Below, in pieces: positions 40,681 to 51,691 of a stretch of DNA of 64,000 nt (position 1 is the stretch's first letter; each line of letters starts with the position of its first letter). Origin of the DNA: Azolla caroliniana (taxonomy: Eukaryota > Polypodiophyta); contig JBHGNT010000003.1 of the NCBI GenBank assembly GCA_043228905.1, positions 17,422,001 to 17,486,000 on the forward strand. Reading direction: 5' to 3'. The notes beneath the pieces were generated by a model that saw nothing but the letters and a program-made list of their open reading frames with translations, searched no databases and was not told the DNA's origin. Made by a program: the position numbers and the translations under genes.

Positions 40681-42876
40681 ACATGTGCAATTTCATTTAA
40701 CTTTTAGGTACTACTACAATATGTGCTTTAAAGATGGTCAAGAACTGCGTTGTTTTGGAAAAGGACCTTGAGTAAGTAAACTTCATCAAAATGAGGATTG
40801 TCCCGATCAAGACCAAGAAGTCGGGACAAAACATATAGAAACAGAGATGTTCTAGATGACTTCGAGAGAACCAATGGAACCAATTCATGATGAAGCAAGG
40901 AACCTTGTAGACTTAGAAGACGTATCAGAGTCTGAACATAATCATGATTCTGTTGAGCATATTGAAGAAGCCAACGAGGGTAATCTTGAACAAATAGCAG
41001 ATCTTGAAGAGCATGTGTTACCAGACTTATTGTTAGATTAATAAATGCATATGACTTTTGAACATTGACTAATTGTAAAGTCTCCTTTAATATATAATTC
41101 AAGTTTATGTATAAATGTCCGACTAATGGACTTACATTTTGAGTTTAATTAGGATGTGCAGATGTTGGCTTTGGTCCACATTCTTGTTTGCCAAGGTATT
41201 GGTGAATTTGAATTTATAGTTTGACAGTTGTTATTATTTGGCAAGCTATTGTCCAGCTAACAAATTTAAAGTTTGAGTTTAATTAGTACGTGTACTGATG
41301 TTTCCTTTGGTCTCCCTCCATTCTTGTTTGGGTAATCTTGAATCTACATTTATACTTTGACATGTGTTATAATTGGCAAGTTATTGTGTATGGGTTCTTT
41401 GCACATTGAAAGTGTCATGTGTCATGTGTCATTGATTGGAATAATTTTCTCAACATAATTGTATCTCATAGCTGCAACCCTCACAATTTCCTTTAAGATT
41501 CTTATATATAAATATACGGACAAAATTAGCAGAAGGCACTTATTTAGTCGGGTGTGATTTTCATATTATGTAAAATGAAGACACAAATTTAGAGAAACTC
41601 AATTTTTTAGTAGGGTATGATTTTCATATAATGTAAAATGGCTGGTAGTACATTATATTTGCATGGACTTCTAGACCTTATGTAAGAATTGGATAAATAA
41701 TATGGTAGGGAGAATATGAGACTATTGCTTTTGTGGTCGTGATATTATATAGTTCTAAAATTTGCTAAGTTTTGATCAATCATGTACGCATGCGTCATAC
41801 CTTCTTAAAAGACTCATAAGGCATTTTTTAACATTGTCACCCAAATGTCAAAAAGAGAATGCGACATATTACCTGTTACAAATGACCTAGTGTTATTTGC
41901 ATTTGACTCATCAACTCTGGTAAAAGTGGCCATAAAAACGCATGCTTACAATCCATTGTTACCCAAATAGGGAATTCTTATTTCAACAAAGCATAATAAT
42001 CCACTAATAATGGAGGACCATTCCATTACGTGCACTAATTGTTTATCAAAAAACACGAGAACTTTATCCAACAATGCACTTCGATATTCAGGGGAACAAA
42101 ATATCATAAAACCCTCATGGTTCTACATATTTATTCTCAAAAACATTCGGTGACACGATTGTGTTCAACTATTGTTTAATCCAATTTATGTATGGGAGTT
42201 TCCCAATATAAAATAATATAACCACACTATTGCAAAACTGGCTTAACATCAACTTGCACATTCTCATCGATGCATTCTTTTGCAACATTTTCATTTTCTT
42301 CCACAATATCAAATAAGGTATTGGCATTGCCCCATTAATTATCCCAATTACGATGATCCTTGTCAACCTCATCTATATGTATTGCCTTGGCATATGTCAA
42401 TTTCTTCTCATTAATTTCCTCAATACCCTTAAATCTCTTAGAGCTTCCAAATTCTTCCATTTCACGATTACATTCTACCATCTCATTGGGAATTGTTTTT
42501 TATTGGATCAATTGTTCCTATATTGATGTCCCCCACTATTTGTGAGGAATTCATATTTATATTTGCTATTCTTAATGAGTATTGATTTTCCATGAACAAG
42601 AGAGAAAACCAGAACTTACCCAATTAAAGAGATCGAAGATGAAGAAGACAATAGGAGGCCTGCAATGTGTGTTGAGTATGTGTATGTCGACAACGCACAA
42701 TTATTAATTTCTATCGTTGATTCTAGAATAGACTACCAAATTAAACTTGATATATCTTGTTACCAAACTCTAATTGAGGGTTTCCAATGCTTGTCTTTAT
42801 GCCAAATTCCGTTGCCGATAGAGAGCGCAACAACAAAAACAAACTCTCTTCTTCTTCTTCCCATCTCCTCTTGCTT

Positions 42877-42914
<38 letters not shown>

Positions 42915-42943
42915 ACCACCAATTTCTTTTATGATTAGGGTGG
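40681..42943. other. Unassigned AT-rich region
   Basis: No supported gene. Contents: two diverged tandem units starting TTTGAGTTTAATTAG at 41138 and 41272; a second small duplication, TTTTCATATTATGTAAAATG near 41559 against TTTTCATATAATGTAAAATG near 41621; and a (TG)15 microsatellite at 42881-42910. A 60-codon plus-strand acidic frame at 40856-41041 and its antisense have no recognisable homology. Confidence 0.5.
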
Positions 42944-44402
42944 ATCTCTAATCAGACTTAGACTCGAACTCGGACTCGGACTCGCATGACCAATGCTACT
43001 TGACTGCATGAAGGATGACAAGGTAAAGTATTTGGACTCACTGAACATACTGTCCAACCACCCTCTATCTAGTTTAATACGTCCCATTAGCTTACTTAAA
43101 GTAAATCCCCTCTAGGCATTCCTTCCTTCTCTTTATATAGGTGCTCACATGCATAGGATGTATGTGAGGGTGCATGGCATGCATGAGATGCATGATTGCT
43201 ATTTGGCACACATGCATTACATGTGATGCATGATAGCCATGTTGCTCAGTCGGGTTCCCATGTATGACAATAGACATAAGGCATAAATATTATGATGAGA
43301 ATGAGTTATTCTAATGGTGTATACTTTGTACTTAGTATACAAGGTTGTGGGTTTAACTCTCACAAATTTCATTTGATATTATATTTGAGTTTGTTTTATA
43401 TCGTGAAGCAATTGCTTCACGACAACGCCACAAGCCCTTGACTCACACCTCGAGTCATGGGCGTCTTCTCCATCTGTCGAGAAGATAGAGAAAACCCATG
43501 ACTCACATCTCGAGTCATGGGCATCTTCTCCATCTGTCGAGAAGACTTAGAAGCCCATGATTCACAACTCGAGTCATGGGAGACTTCTCCATACGTCGAG
43601 AAAACTTTCAACTCAATCTGTCAAGGTGGAGTGTTGTACTTCTGATCTTAGAACCCCTCAACACATCAGAGAGGATCTCTAATCAGACTTAGACTCGAAC
43701 TCGAACTCGGACTCGCATGACCAATGCTACTTGACTGCATGAAGGATGACAAGGTAAAGTATTTGGACTCACTGAACATACTGTCCAACCACCCTCTATC
43801 TAGTTTAATACGTCCCATTAGCTTACTTAAAGTAAATCCCCTCTAGGCATTCCTTCCTTCTCTTTATATAGGTGCTCACATGCATAGGATGTATGTGAGG
43901 GTGCATGGCATGCATGAGATGCATGATTCCTATTTGGCACACATGCGTTACATGTGATGCATGATAGCCATGTTGCTTAGTCGGGTTCCCATGTATGACA
44001 ATAGACATAAGGCATAAATATTATGATGAGAATGAGTTATTCTAATGGTGTATACTTTGTACTTAGTATACAAGGTTGGGGGTTCAACGTTCACAAATTT
44101 CATTTGATATTATATTTGAGTTTGTTTTATATCGTGAAGCAATTGCTTCACGACAACGCCACAAGCCCTTGACTCACACCTCGAGTCATGGGCGTCTTCT
44201 CCATCTGTCGAGAAGATAGAGAAAACCCACGACTCACATCTCGAGTCATGGGCATCTTCTCCATCTGTCGAGAAGACTTAGAAGCCCATGATTCACAACT
44301 CGAGTCATGGGAGCCTTCTCCATACGTCGAGAAAACTTTCACCTCAATCTGTCAAGGTGGAGTGTTGTACTTCTGATCTTAGAACCCCTCAACACATCAG
44401 AT
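42944..44402. repeat. 729-bp tandem duplication of LTR-like DNA
   Basis: Two head-to-tail units, about 42944-43672 and 43673-44402, differing at about a dozen positions. Each has a plus-strand TATA (CTTTATATAGG at about 43131 in unit 1), a CATGCA-rich block, a tRNA-like segment with B-box-like GTGGGTTTAACTCT, a perfect 18-bp palindrome GTGAAGCAATTGCTTCAC (43403-43420), and about three copies of a 57-bp subrepeat containing CTCGAGTCATGGG. The TATA-CATGCA-tRNA-like order matches the GypA LTR in reverse orientation, so this is probably LTR DNA of a relative in plus orientation. Confidence 0.8.
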
Positions 44403-44894
44403 GTGTTACACTTCTCTCCCCCCTCCCCTCCCCCCCCACATTTATTTTATTCTAATTTGTTGTTCCCAAAGACGAGATAACACTTAAGATGTAATCTCTT
44501 GTTTGGGTTTATAGGCAATTTTGGCCTCTTAAAAGTCATTTTAATATCTCTTTCTCTCTCTCATTCCCCCACCCCCATACCCCTTCTTTTTCTTTTTTTC
44601 CAATAAAATGCATTGCTAAATGTCTATAGAGATGTAGTTCGCGGCACCCATTTTCTACATTGCATTGAGACACATTTTGAAAATAAATCAGGCATCAATG
44701 ACACCCATATAAATTGTAGTTAAGTTAAGTAAATGGGAATAATACCTTCTTATGCTTGAAGTTACTTATAATAGTCCTAAACATTCATCAACTAGATATA
44801 GTCTTGTTATATTGATGCACGGTTTTCAACGACGTGCCCCAGTCGATGTAAAAATTCATCATACTAAGTTAGAGAGTATATAAAACTTCCTCAC
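44403..44894. other. Unassigned AT-rich DNA
   Basis: Starts with a C-rich tract (about 44414-44440) and contains further C/T-rich stretches. No gene recognised. Confidence 0.5.
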
Positions 44895-44907
44895 GATACA
44901 ACATGTT

Positions 44908-45126
44908 ACATTCTGCATGAGAAAAAATAGTGCCCTGAATGAGAGAAGGACGAGTCTTTAGATCAAGATGGATGTCGAAGATTTGTTTCAAACCATATTG
45001 AAGATTGTGGAACAGTGTTAGAAAGATTAGAAGGTGTCAAGCTCACATTCTCCGGAGAAAAGTCAGCATTTGGCCAATGCGAGATCCTAGTAGTGGGACA
45101 TCTTTGTGGACCATACGGGGACTCAA
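44908..45126 (+). pseudogene. pol: Captured gypsy RT fragment flanked by 13-bp direct repeats
   Basis: Plus-strand piece of GypA/GypB-family RT: DQDGCRRFVSNHIEDC and LTFSGEKSAFGQCEILVVGHLCGPYG (about 44955-45117), matching GypB near 8890-9060. It is bounded by perfect GATACAACATGTT repeats at 44895-44907 and 45127-45139. No LTR is present. The repeats suggest a staggered break filled with copied DNA. Confidence 0.75.
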
Positions 45127-45163
45127 GATACAACATGTTTATATGTTAATCATAGTAGGTAAC

Positions 45164-45594
45164 TGTTGAGAGACAATCTCAATATGGGTCAAATTGGCTA
45201 AAGAAACCGAGAGCCGAGAGCTTAATCGAATGGAGTTTCATTCGAGTCAGCCGAGTCGGTGGGATTCCGGTAGGCCGTTGGTGGCCTATATTCCTATTTT
45301 AGTAATTAAGAATATTATAGGCATAATTAGTGTCAAGCTCATTTATGAGCATTCAAGTACTGATGGTACTTGTGTCAGCCCACTTGTTGAGGCTTGTATA
45401 AAAAGTGCTCACTAAGCACGGTGTATGTACAAAGTGTTGATTATTTTTTAAAACAAAGTTTTGTTGTCTGCTTTCTCTTTGTCTCTCTCTCACTGTGTAT
45501 CCATTCTCTATGTTTACCTAATTGTCGAGTTCCGAACAATCGACAGTGTACTTGATATCTATCGCACACGCTTCCACACACGAATACTTTTTCA
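45164..45594 (+). repeat. CopC 5' LTR
   Basis: 431 bp, TGTTGAGAGACAATC...CTTTTTCA, a diverged member of the CopA LTR family. TATAAAA at about 45398-45404, followed by hairpin GTGCT/AGCAC (45405-45419). Upstream is CAAGTAC/GTACTTG (about 45353-45371). The 3' LTR is not in the window. Confidence 0.9.
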
Positions 45595-45762
45595 TGGTAT
45601 CAGAGTGTGAGGGTTGAAAATCCTCTACAGCCGATAGAAAAGGAAGCTCACAAGACAGAGACAAGGGTTCTCGTTTTAGGAAAAGAAAAGACAGGAACAT
45701 GGACAGAGGAATGGGAAGCTCGCTTCCTACCGAAAAGCTTGATAGGAGCAACTACGCCTCTT
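45595..45762 (+). pseudogene. gag: CopC primer site, leader and first 21 codons of gag
   Basis: TGGTATCAGAGTG at 45595 is the initiator-Met primer site with one variant base. ATG at 45699 begins MDRGMGSSLPTEKLDRSNYAS, cut at 45762 by GypE, whose CTCTT duplication is 45758-45762. Confidence 0.9.
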
Positions 45763-46219
45763 TGTTACCCGGACCCGGACAGTCAGTTTTACCGAACAAG
45801 TGGGAAAGCGTCGAAAACAGAGTCGGTTCGGATCGACTGTTCGGATCAATGACTCAGCAGTAAACGAAGAGAACTAAGTTAGTTAGATAATTTTGTAAAT
45901 CTTGATAGTAAGTAGGAATAGTTCTTGATGAGAAAAGACCTTCGGTATACCTATAAAAGGGAACCGAAGGCATTGTAAGAAAGGTCGTTTTATTTAGTAA
46001 TATAAGTTTAAGTTAGGAATATCTTGTACGGATTCTGTGTTCCTTCTATTGTCTATGATCTTAAGTGCAAGCTTCCTAATTTATAACTAAGTAACGATCA
46101 CGGTAATTACCGATTAATATAGCATAATTCCGTTCGTAAAACACAATTCCTTGTTAGAACGTTTAGTAGCGACGTTCACTCTTCTGTATCGGTAGTAGTT
46201 AGTAATTAGCCGATTAACA
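45763..46219 (+). repeat. GypE 5' LTR
   Basis: 457 bp, TGTTACCC...GATTAACA. The TATA box (TATAAAAGG, 45952-45960) lies in the loop of an 8-bp inverted repeat, CCTTCGGT (45939-45946) and ACCGAAGG (45963-45970). Confidence 0.97.
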
Positions 46220-46228
46220 CAGAAGAAT

Positions 46229-46247
46229 TTTGGCACGCCCGGTTACA
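46229..46247 (+). other. GypE primer-binding region
   Basis: TTTTGGCACGCCCGGTTAC, about 10 bases inside the LTR. The core TGGCACGCCCG is also found, inverted, at the 3' internal end of GypC. Confidence 0.55.
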
Positions 46248-46278
46248 TCTGCAATTAAGCAGAGAACAATTCGAATGG

Positions 46279-49200
46279 ATGTCGTATGAAGAGGAGGCAC
46301 CGGTCAGTTGTAAGCGCCCTCGTACAAGGTCAGTTACGAAGGTAGTGCAGCAAGCGTTCATTGCGCAAGAACAGTCGGAATCAAGCACAAAGTGGTCGAA
46401 ACTTCCTGACTTATCCGATCAATTACCTTCAGACGAAAAACATACGGAAGAGGTATCGTTTTACGACATTTGGGACGATATGCCTTATACTTATTCTAAG
46501 TTCCGGGAAGGAACAGATGCGGAAGCACATGTTAGGGATTTCTTAATGACATGGGAGATTAACCATGGAGCTCAGCGATTGTCGGCAGATGCCGAAGATA
46601 AGTCAAAAATCGCTGAGTTCGTCTTATCATTAGACGGATATTCCGCTAATTGGTTTGCGCAGAACGGTCTTCAAGGATTTCCATCCTTTGAAGTGTTAAC
46701 TAGTAAATTTTTACAATTATTTCATCAACAAATTCCGCAGAAGGATTTGATTGCGCAATTTTATGCGTTATATCAAGAAAAAAATGAAACAGTATCTCAG
46801 TTTGTGATACGATTTCAGAACTTACAGCTTCAGATTTCAAGGCCGATTCCGGATAAGGAATTAAAAGAAGTCTTTCTAGAAGCTGTAAAAGAACCATTAA
46901 GGACGACATTGAAAGTGTTCGATTTTCGAAATCAGACTATCGAACAAGTCATTGATAAAGCAATAGAAATGGGTCGACCACCGGTCAATGTTCAGAGTAT
47001 GGACATGTCGGCATTACACCGTACATTACCAACAATGGAGGAGTTACAATTTCGACAAGCAGTTCAATGCACCACTTGTTTAAATACGGGGCATTCGGCA
47101 ATTGACTGTACGTTAAGAACACATTGTACAATATGTCATTCAAAATTACATTCCGTAGAACAATGTGAATATAATCTGCTTAATAAGACTACGGCGTCAG
47201 TACGACAAATTTTTGCTGACAATGGTTACCAAAATAACACTAATCTGTTCAATGGTTATCAAAATAATAATTTTTCACAAAATCAGCAAAATGTACAACA
47301 GAATCCGGTTCTACAGCCAAATCAGATCTTTTCACAACAAAATATGCAACCCACTCAAGTGACTCAAGCATTTCAACCAGGTTTTGCTCAATCCAACCCA
47401 CGATTCGTACAGAATCCGAATCAATATTTTCAACAAAATAATCAAAGTTTCCAACAAGGTAACCCACCATTTCAAGGGTTTCAACAGAACTGTCCGAATG
47501 TGCAACCGAATTCTACATTTCAACCAAATCCGGCATTTCAACCGGGTAATATGACTTTTCAACATAATACTCAAACCGTTCCACAAAATAATCAAATGTT
47601 TCAACAGAGTAATTTTCCGCCAAATCAGGAGTTCGGGATACCACACAATATAGCACAACCAAATGATAATACTGAACAATTTAGGCAGAATCGGTATAAA
47701 AACAAGAGATTTTACAAACCAAAAGCTACACGTCAATACCAACAAAACCCGAATGGTAATGAAGAGCAGCAATTTAATAACGGGCAATTTGCACATGGAG
47801 AGACCAGTGCAACATTTGTGCCCACTTGTTACATTTGTCGACAACTAGGCCATTATGCTAATCAATGTCCGGTTAAAGGAAAGGGTCCAGCAGTTAATAT
47901 GGTAATACCGGAAGTTCAGCAAGTAACGACACGCAGCAAAAGCAAACAATCAGAGTGGGAAATTCAGGAAGAAGTTCGGAAGGCGGCAAAAGAATGGGTG
48001 GATGAAGCAAATCAAAGTAATGTGAATCGAATGTTACAAGACAATAACATTGACCAGGACATTGCTGTACAACAGTCATTGGGGAATAAGGAACAGGAAG
48101 AAACTTGGAAACTGTTGGCTGATTGCCAAGTGTCATTGCCACTTACGGGCTTACTTAAGTTAGTACCAAGGTTTACTGAAAAAGTGGCAGCATTAATTGC
48201 ATATAAAGGTTCCGAACAAATAGCAGTACACTACAATCAGCCAAGTAATAACCCTTCGATCATGGATGAACAGAATCCGTCGATTAAGGTAATACTTTAC
48301 GGGCAAGAAATCGGAAATGTGATTATAGATGGAGGCTCGGGTGTTAATGTGATTAACAAAACTACATGTGAAAAACTGGGAATCACGGAATGGGAAGCAT
48401 GTCCGTTTTGGTTACGAATGGCAGATACAAGTACGGTACGACCGATTGGTTTGCTTCGACAACTGGATGTAATAATCGGGGGACACAGTTTTCAGATTTC
48501 GGTAGTAATTTTGCAGTTAGAAACACAGGGAGCATACCCCTTGTTATTGGGGAGACCATGGTTAAAGACAGCTAATATTAAACAAAATTGGAAACAAAAT
48601 GTGCTAACATTTAGGAAAGGAAAAAATAAGGTCAGGATTCCGATGCACAACAAAGTGACAACAAGCAAACAGAGTTTACCTGTACATGCAGAAGCAGTTA
48701 ATATGATGGAAGGATTGGACGAGGAAGAAGAAAGTCAGTATTTTGATGATAATCAAAAAATCATCCCTCTATTTGAGGTAGATATTTTGCAAGCATTAAC
48801 ACCATATGTAGACTCACACGAAGAAGTGCCAATCGATGAGCAAACAATGAAAGAAATACGAATGCAACAAGAAGCTACAGATAAGGAAATGAAGGTATCT
48901 CAGAGAGTGCAAGCCTCAGCATTGGAGGAGATCGATTTGGCAGGAGTAGAGGATGTTGAAAGAAAAACAGTCTTGATTGCTAGAGATTTGACGGTAAATG
49001 ACAAACGGACATTAACAACATTACTATTACAATATAAAGATGTTTTTGCATGGTCGTTTGACGATATGAAAGGTCTGGATCCCGCTTTTTGTCAACATCA
49101 AATCAATTTGCATAAAGATGCAAAGCCAGTACAACAACGCAGGTACAGGTTGAATCCGAATTATGCTATCAAAGTAAAAGAAGAAATCGATAAACTCTTA

Positions 49201-49971
49201 AAAGTAGGATTTATTCGACCCGTCAAAAAATCAACATGGCTGAGTCCGATAGTAGTAGTCCCGAAAAAGAATGGGAAAATTCGCGTATGTGTGGATTACA
49301 GAAAATTGAATGCAGCGACAATTACGGATGCGTTTCCGTTGCCATTCACAGATGGGATATTAGATGCAGTAGCGGGACATGAAATTTATAGTTTCTTGGA
49401 TGGGTTCAGTGGGTACAACCAAGTACGGATGAATCCGGAAGATCAGGAAAAGACAGCTTTCGTCACAGAATGGGGTGTCTTTGTGGCAGTAGTCATGATG
49501 TTCGGTTTAAAAACAGCTCCAGCTACATTTCAGCGGGTAATACAGGAAATATTCGGGGAATATATTTCAGCTTTCATGCAGGTGTTTTTAGATGATTTTG
49601 CGGTATATAGTCGGAAAGCTGATCATTTTGAGCATTTACGGCTATGTTTAGAAAAATGTCAAAAAGGGCGTCTTAGTTTAAATCCAGCCAAATGCGCATT
49701 CGGAGTAATGAGTGGTACATTACTTGGACATATTGTCAGTCAAGAAGGGATTGCAGTGGACCCAGACAAAGTTAAAGCAATTATTGAGGCAACACCACCA
49801 ACAAATGCTAAAGCTCTAAGTAGATTTTTGGGTCAAATTCGGTGGCACAGTAGAATGATGAGATATCTAGCAGACATTGCTATTCCGTTACACACAGCAG
49901 TACACAAAGTTCCTTTTATATGGACAAGTATAGAACAAGATGCATACGAATGTCTCAAGAAGATGCTGACG
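46279..49971 (+). CDS. gag-pol: GypE Gag-protease-RT (5' part of polyprotein)
   Basis: About 1231 codons open from ATG at 46279 to the CopD insertion (a further 17 codons run into the CopD LTR). Gag capsid domain at residues about 70-215 (MPYTYSKFREGTDAEAHV, SQFVIRFQNL). Zinc knuckles start near residues 264 (CTTCLNTGHSAIDC), 283 (CTICHSKLHSVEQC) and 517 (CYICRQLGHYANQC). Residues about 315-475 form a Gln/Asn/Phe/Pro-rich low-complexity linker. Protease has IIDGGSGVNVI near 684 and PLLLGRPWLKTA. RT has RVCVDYRKLN, FLDGFSGYNQVRMN and catalytic FLDDFAVYS near 1105, then FLGQIRWHSRMM. It ends in the RNase H leader. No stop in this part. Confidence 0.95.
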
Positions 49972-50577
49972 TGTAGAGAAATCGACGCTCCGATTAACCT
50001 TCACCGCTCGGCCACAACCGAGTAAGCACGAATCAATGCAGCAGAAAATAGGAACCTCAGAGAAAGAACACGAATACACAGGGATTAACGTGGAAAACCC
50101 TAGACGGGAAAAACCACGGGAGTACAAGACTCCAAACCAAACACTATGCACAGAGAAATATACAATGGCGAGCTGCAAGGCGACGACCTTGAGCTCGTTG
50201 TCCTCGCCACAGGCAGCGGAAATACACAGAGGTGTCGACCTCCTCCTCTCTCACGCTCTATCTCTCTCACGGCTGCTCTCTCTTCACTCCTCTTGAGTGG
50301 AAAAACAGAAAAAAATAAGAAGCAACGTAAAAACTGTTTGCCCTAAGTCATATTTATACACATATGACTTTGGGGCTATTTACAACTATAGCCTCAAGGG
50401 CCCTTGGCAAACATATTCACAGATATGTCCCCGCCTCCGGATCTCGCTCCGGGTACATTCGTCATCCGGCTCCGAAGCCGGGGTCTTCATCATCCGGTTC
50501 CGAAACCGAAACCGGGCTTGTCGGCATTCATCTCCTATATCCGACCATCCCATCCGAAAGGGACCGTAATCCCAACA
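49972..50577 (-). repeat. CopD 3' LTR (left)
   Basis: 606 bp, TGTAGAGAAATCG...TAATCCCAACA. The adjoining internal sequence on the minus strand is the polypurine tract GAAGTGAAGGGGGAGTT (50578-50594). Confidence 0.97.
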
Positions 50578-50587
50578 AACTCCCCCT

Positions 50588-51691
50588 TCACTTCGGCATG
50601 GGATGTCTCTCCAATCCGATCCTCTTCCGGCATGCTTCCAGCTTGTCGGGTGTGAGCACCTTGGTCAGCATATCCGACCCGTTCTCGTCCGTGTGGACCT
50701 TCGTCAGCACGAACTCCTTGTCTTCTATCCTTTCCCGGATCCAGTGATATCTTCGCTGGATGTGCTTCGTTCGGGAGTGATAGGCCGCGTTCTTCGCAAG
50801 GTGGATTGCACTCTGACTGTCGCAGTAGAGTCGGTACTCCTCCTGTCGGATACCGAGCTCTCTAATGAAGTCCTTCATCCATATTATTTCCTTGCCGGCT
50901 TCAACAGCCGCCATGTACTCCGCCTCCGTGGTTGACAACGCAACCGTCTTCTGCAGCCTCGACTGCCATGAAACAGCTCCCCCTGCATACGTCATCACAT
51001 ACCCTGATGTGGACCGGCTGGTATCTGCATCAGCCGACATATCCGAATCGGTGAAGCCGTCGAGTTCGGGCTTACCGGAGCCGAATCGGAGGCACACGTT
51101 TGCCGTGCCCTTCAGGTATCGGAGTATCCACTTGGCCGCGTTCCAATGCTCTTTGCCGGGATTGCTCATGTACCGGCTCACCACTCCGACTGCATATCCT
51201 ATGTCCGGTCTCGTACACACCATGGCGTACATCAAGCTCCCGACGGTTGAGGCATACGGTACTTTCATCATATCCTCCTTTTCAGCCTTTGTCTTGGGAC
51301 TTTGCTTGTTGGACAGCTTGCAGTTTGCCGGGAGGGTCGATCCGACCGGTCTTGCTTCCGACATGTTGAACCGTTTAAGCACCTTTGTCACGTACTTTTC
51401 CTGTGACAGCCACAACTGCTTCTTGCTCCGGTCCCGGATGATGTGCATCCCTAGTATTTGTCTCGCCGGACCCAAGTCCTTCATTGAGAAGGTTCGGTGA
51501 AGAGCCTTCTTCAGCATCCGTATCTTGACCTGGTCTCGTCCGACGATCAACATGTCGTCCACGTACAGGAGGAGTATTAGAAAGTCTCCTCCTTCGAACT
51601 TCTTCACAAACACGCAGTGGTCGGACTGCGTTTTGAGGTACCCTTCGTCGGTCATGAAGGAGTCGAACTTCCGGTACCATTGCCGGGGAGC
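50588..51691 (-). CDS. pol: CopD RT end and RNase H
   Basis: In the same frame as 51692-53764 and separated by one TAG (51692-51694). It begins with APRQW, contains RT catalytic YVDDMLIVG (about 51535-51562), the connection PARQILGMHI and GSLMYAMVCTRPDIGYAVG, RNase H GFTDSDMSADADTSRSTSGYV and STTEAEYMAA, and the C-terminal DMLTKVLTPDKL. It ends right at the polypurine tract, with no extra tail, unlike the CopA family. Confidence 0.93.
   Translation of the reverse strand, partial: APRQWYRKFDSFMTDEGYLKTQSDHCVFVKKFEGGDFLILLLYVDDMLIVGRDQVKIRMLKKALHRTFSMKDLGPARQILGMHIIRDRSKKQLWLSQEKYVTKVLKRFNMSEARPVGSTLPANCKLSNKQSPKTKAEKEDMMKVPYASTVGSLMYAMVCTRPDIGYAVGVVSRYMSNPGKEHWNAAKWILRYLKGTANVCLRFGSGKPELDGFTDSDMSADADTSRSTSGYVMTYAGGAVSWQSRLQKTVALSTTEAEYMAAVEAGKEIIWMKDFIRELGIRQEEYRLYCDSQSAIHLAKNAAYHSRTKHIQRRYHWIRERIEDKEFVLTKVHTDENGSDMLTKVLTPDKLEACRKRIGLERHPMPK

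Noticed and set aside
40728-41102. 124-codon minus-strand frame and an acidic 61-codon plus-strand frame opposite it
   Set aside because: No recognisable domain and AT-rich surroundings with duplications. It may be a decayed copia linker but the evidence is too thin.
43440-43605. CRISPR-like array
   Set aside because: Three 57-bp subrepeats without unique spacers, inside a eukaryotic LTR-like duplication.
44403-44445. C-rich tract as a minus-strand polypurine tract next to the duplicated unit
   Set aside because: Its complement is purine-rich, but the duplicated LTR-like unit has the opposite inferred orientation, and no matching primer site or internal domain was found.
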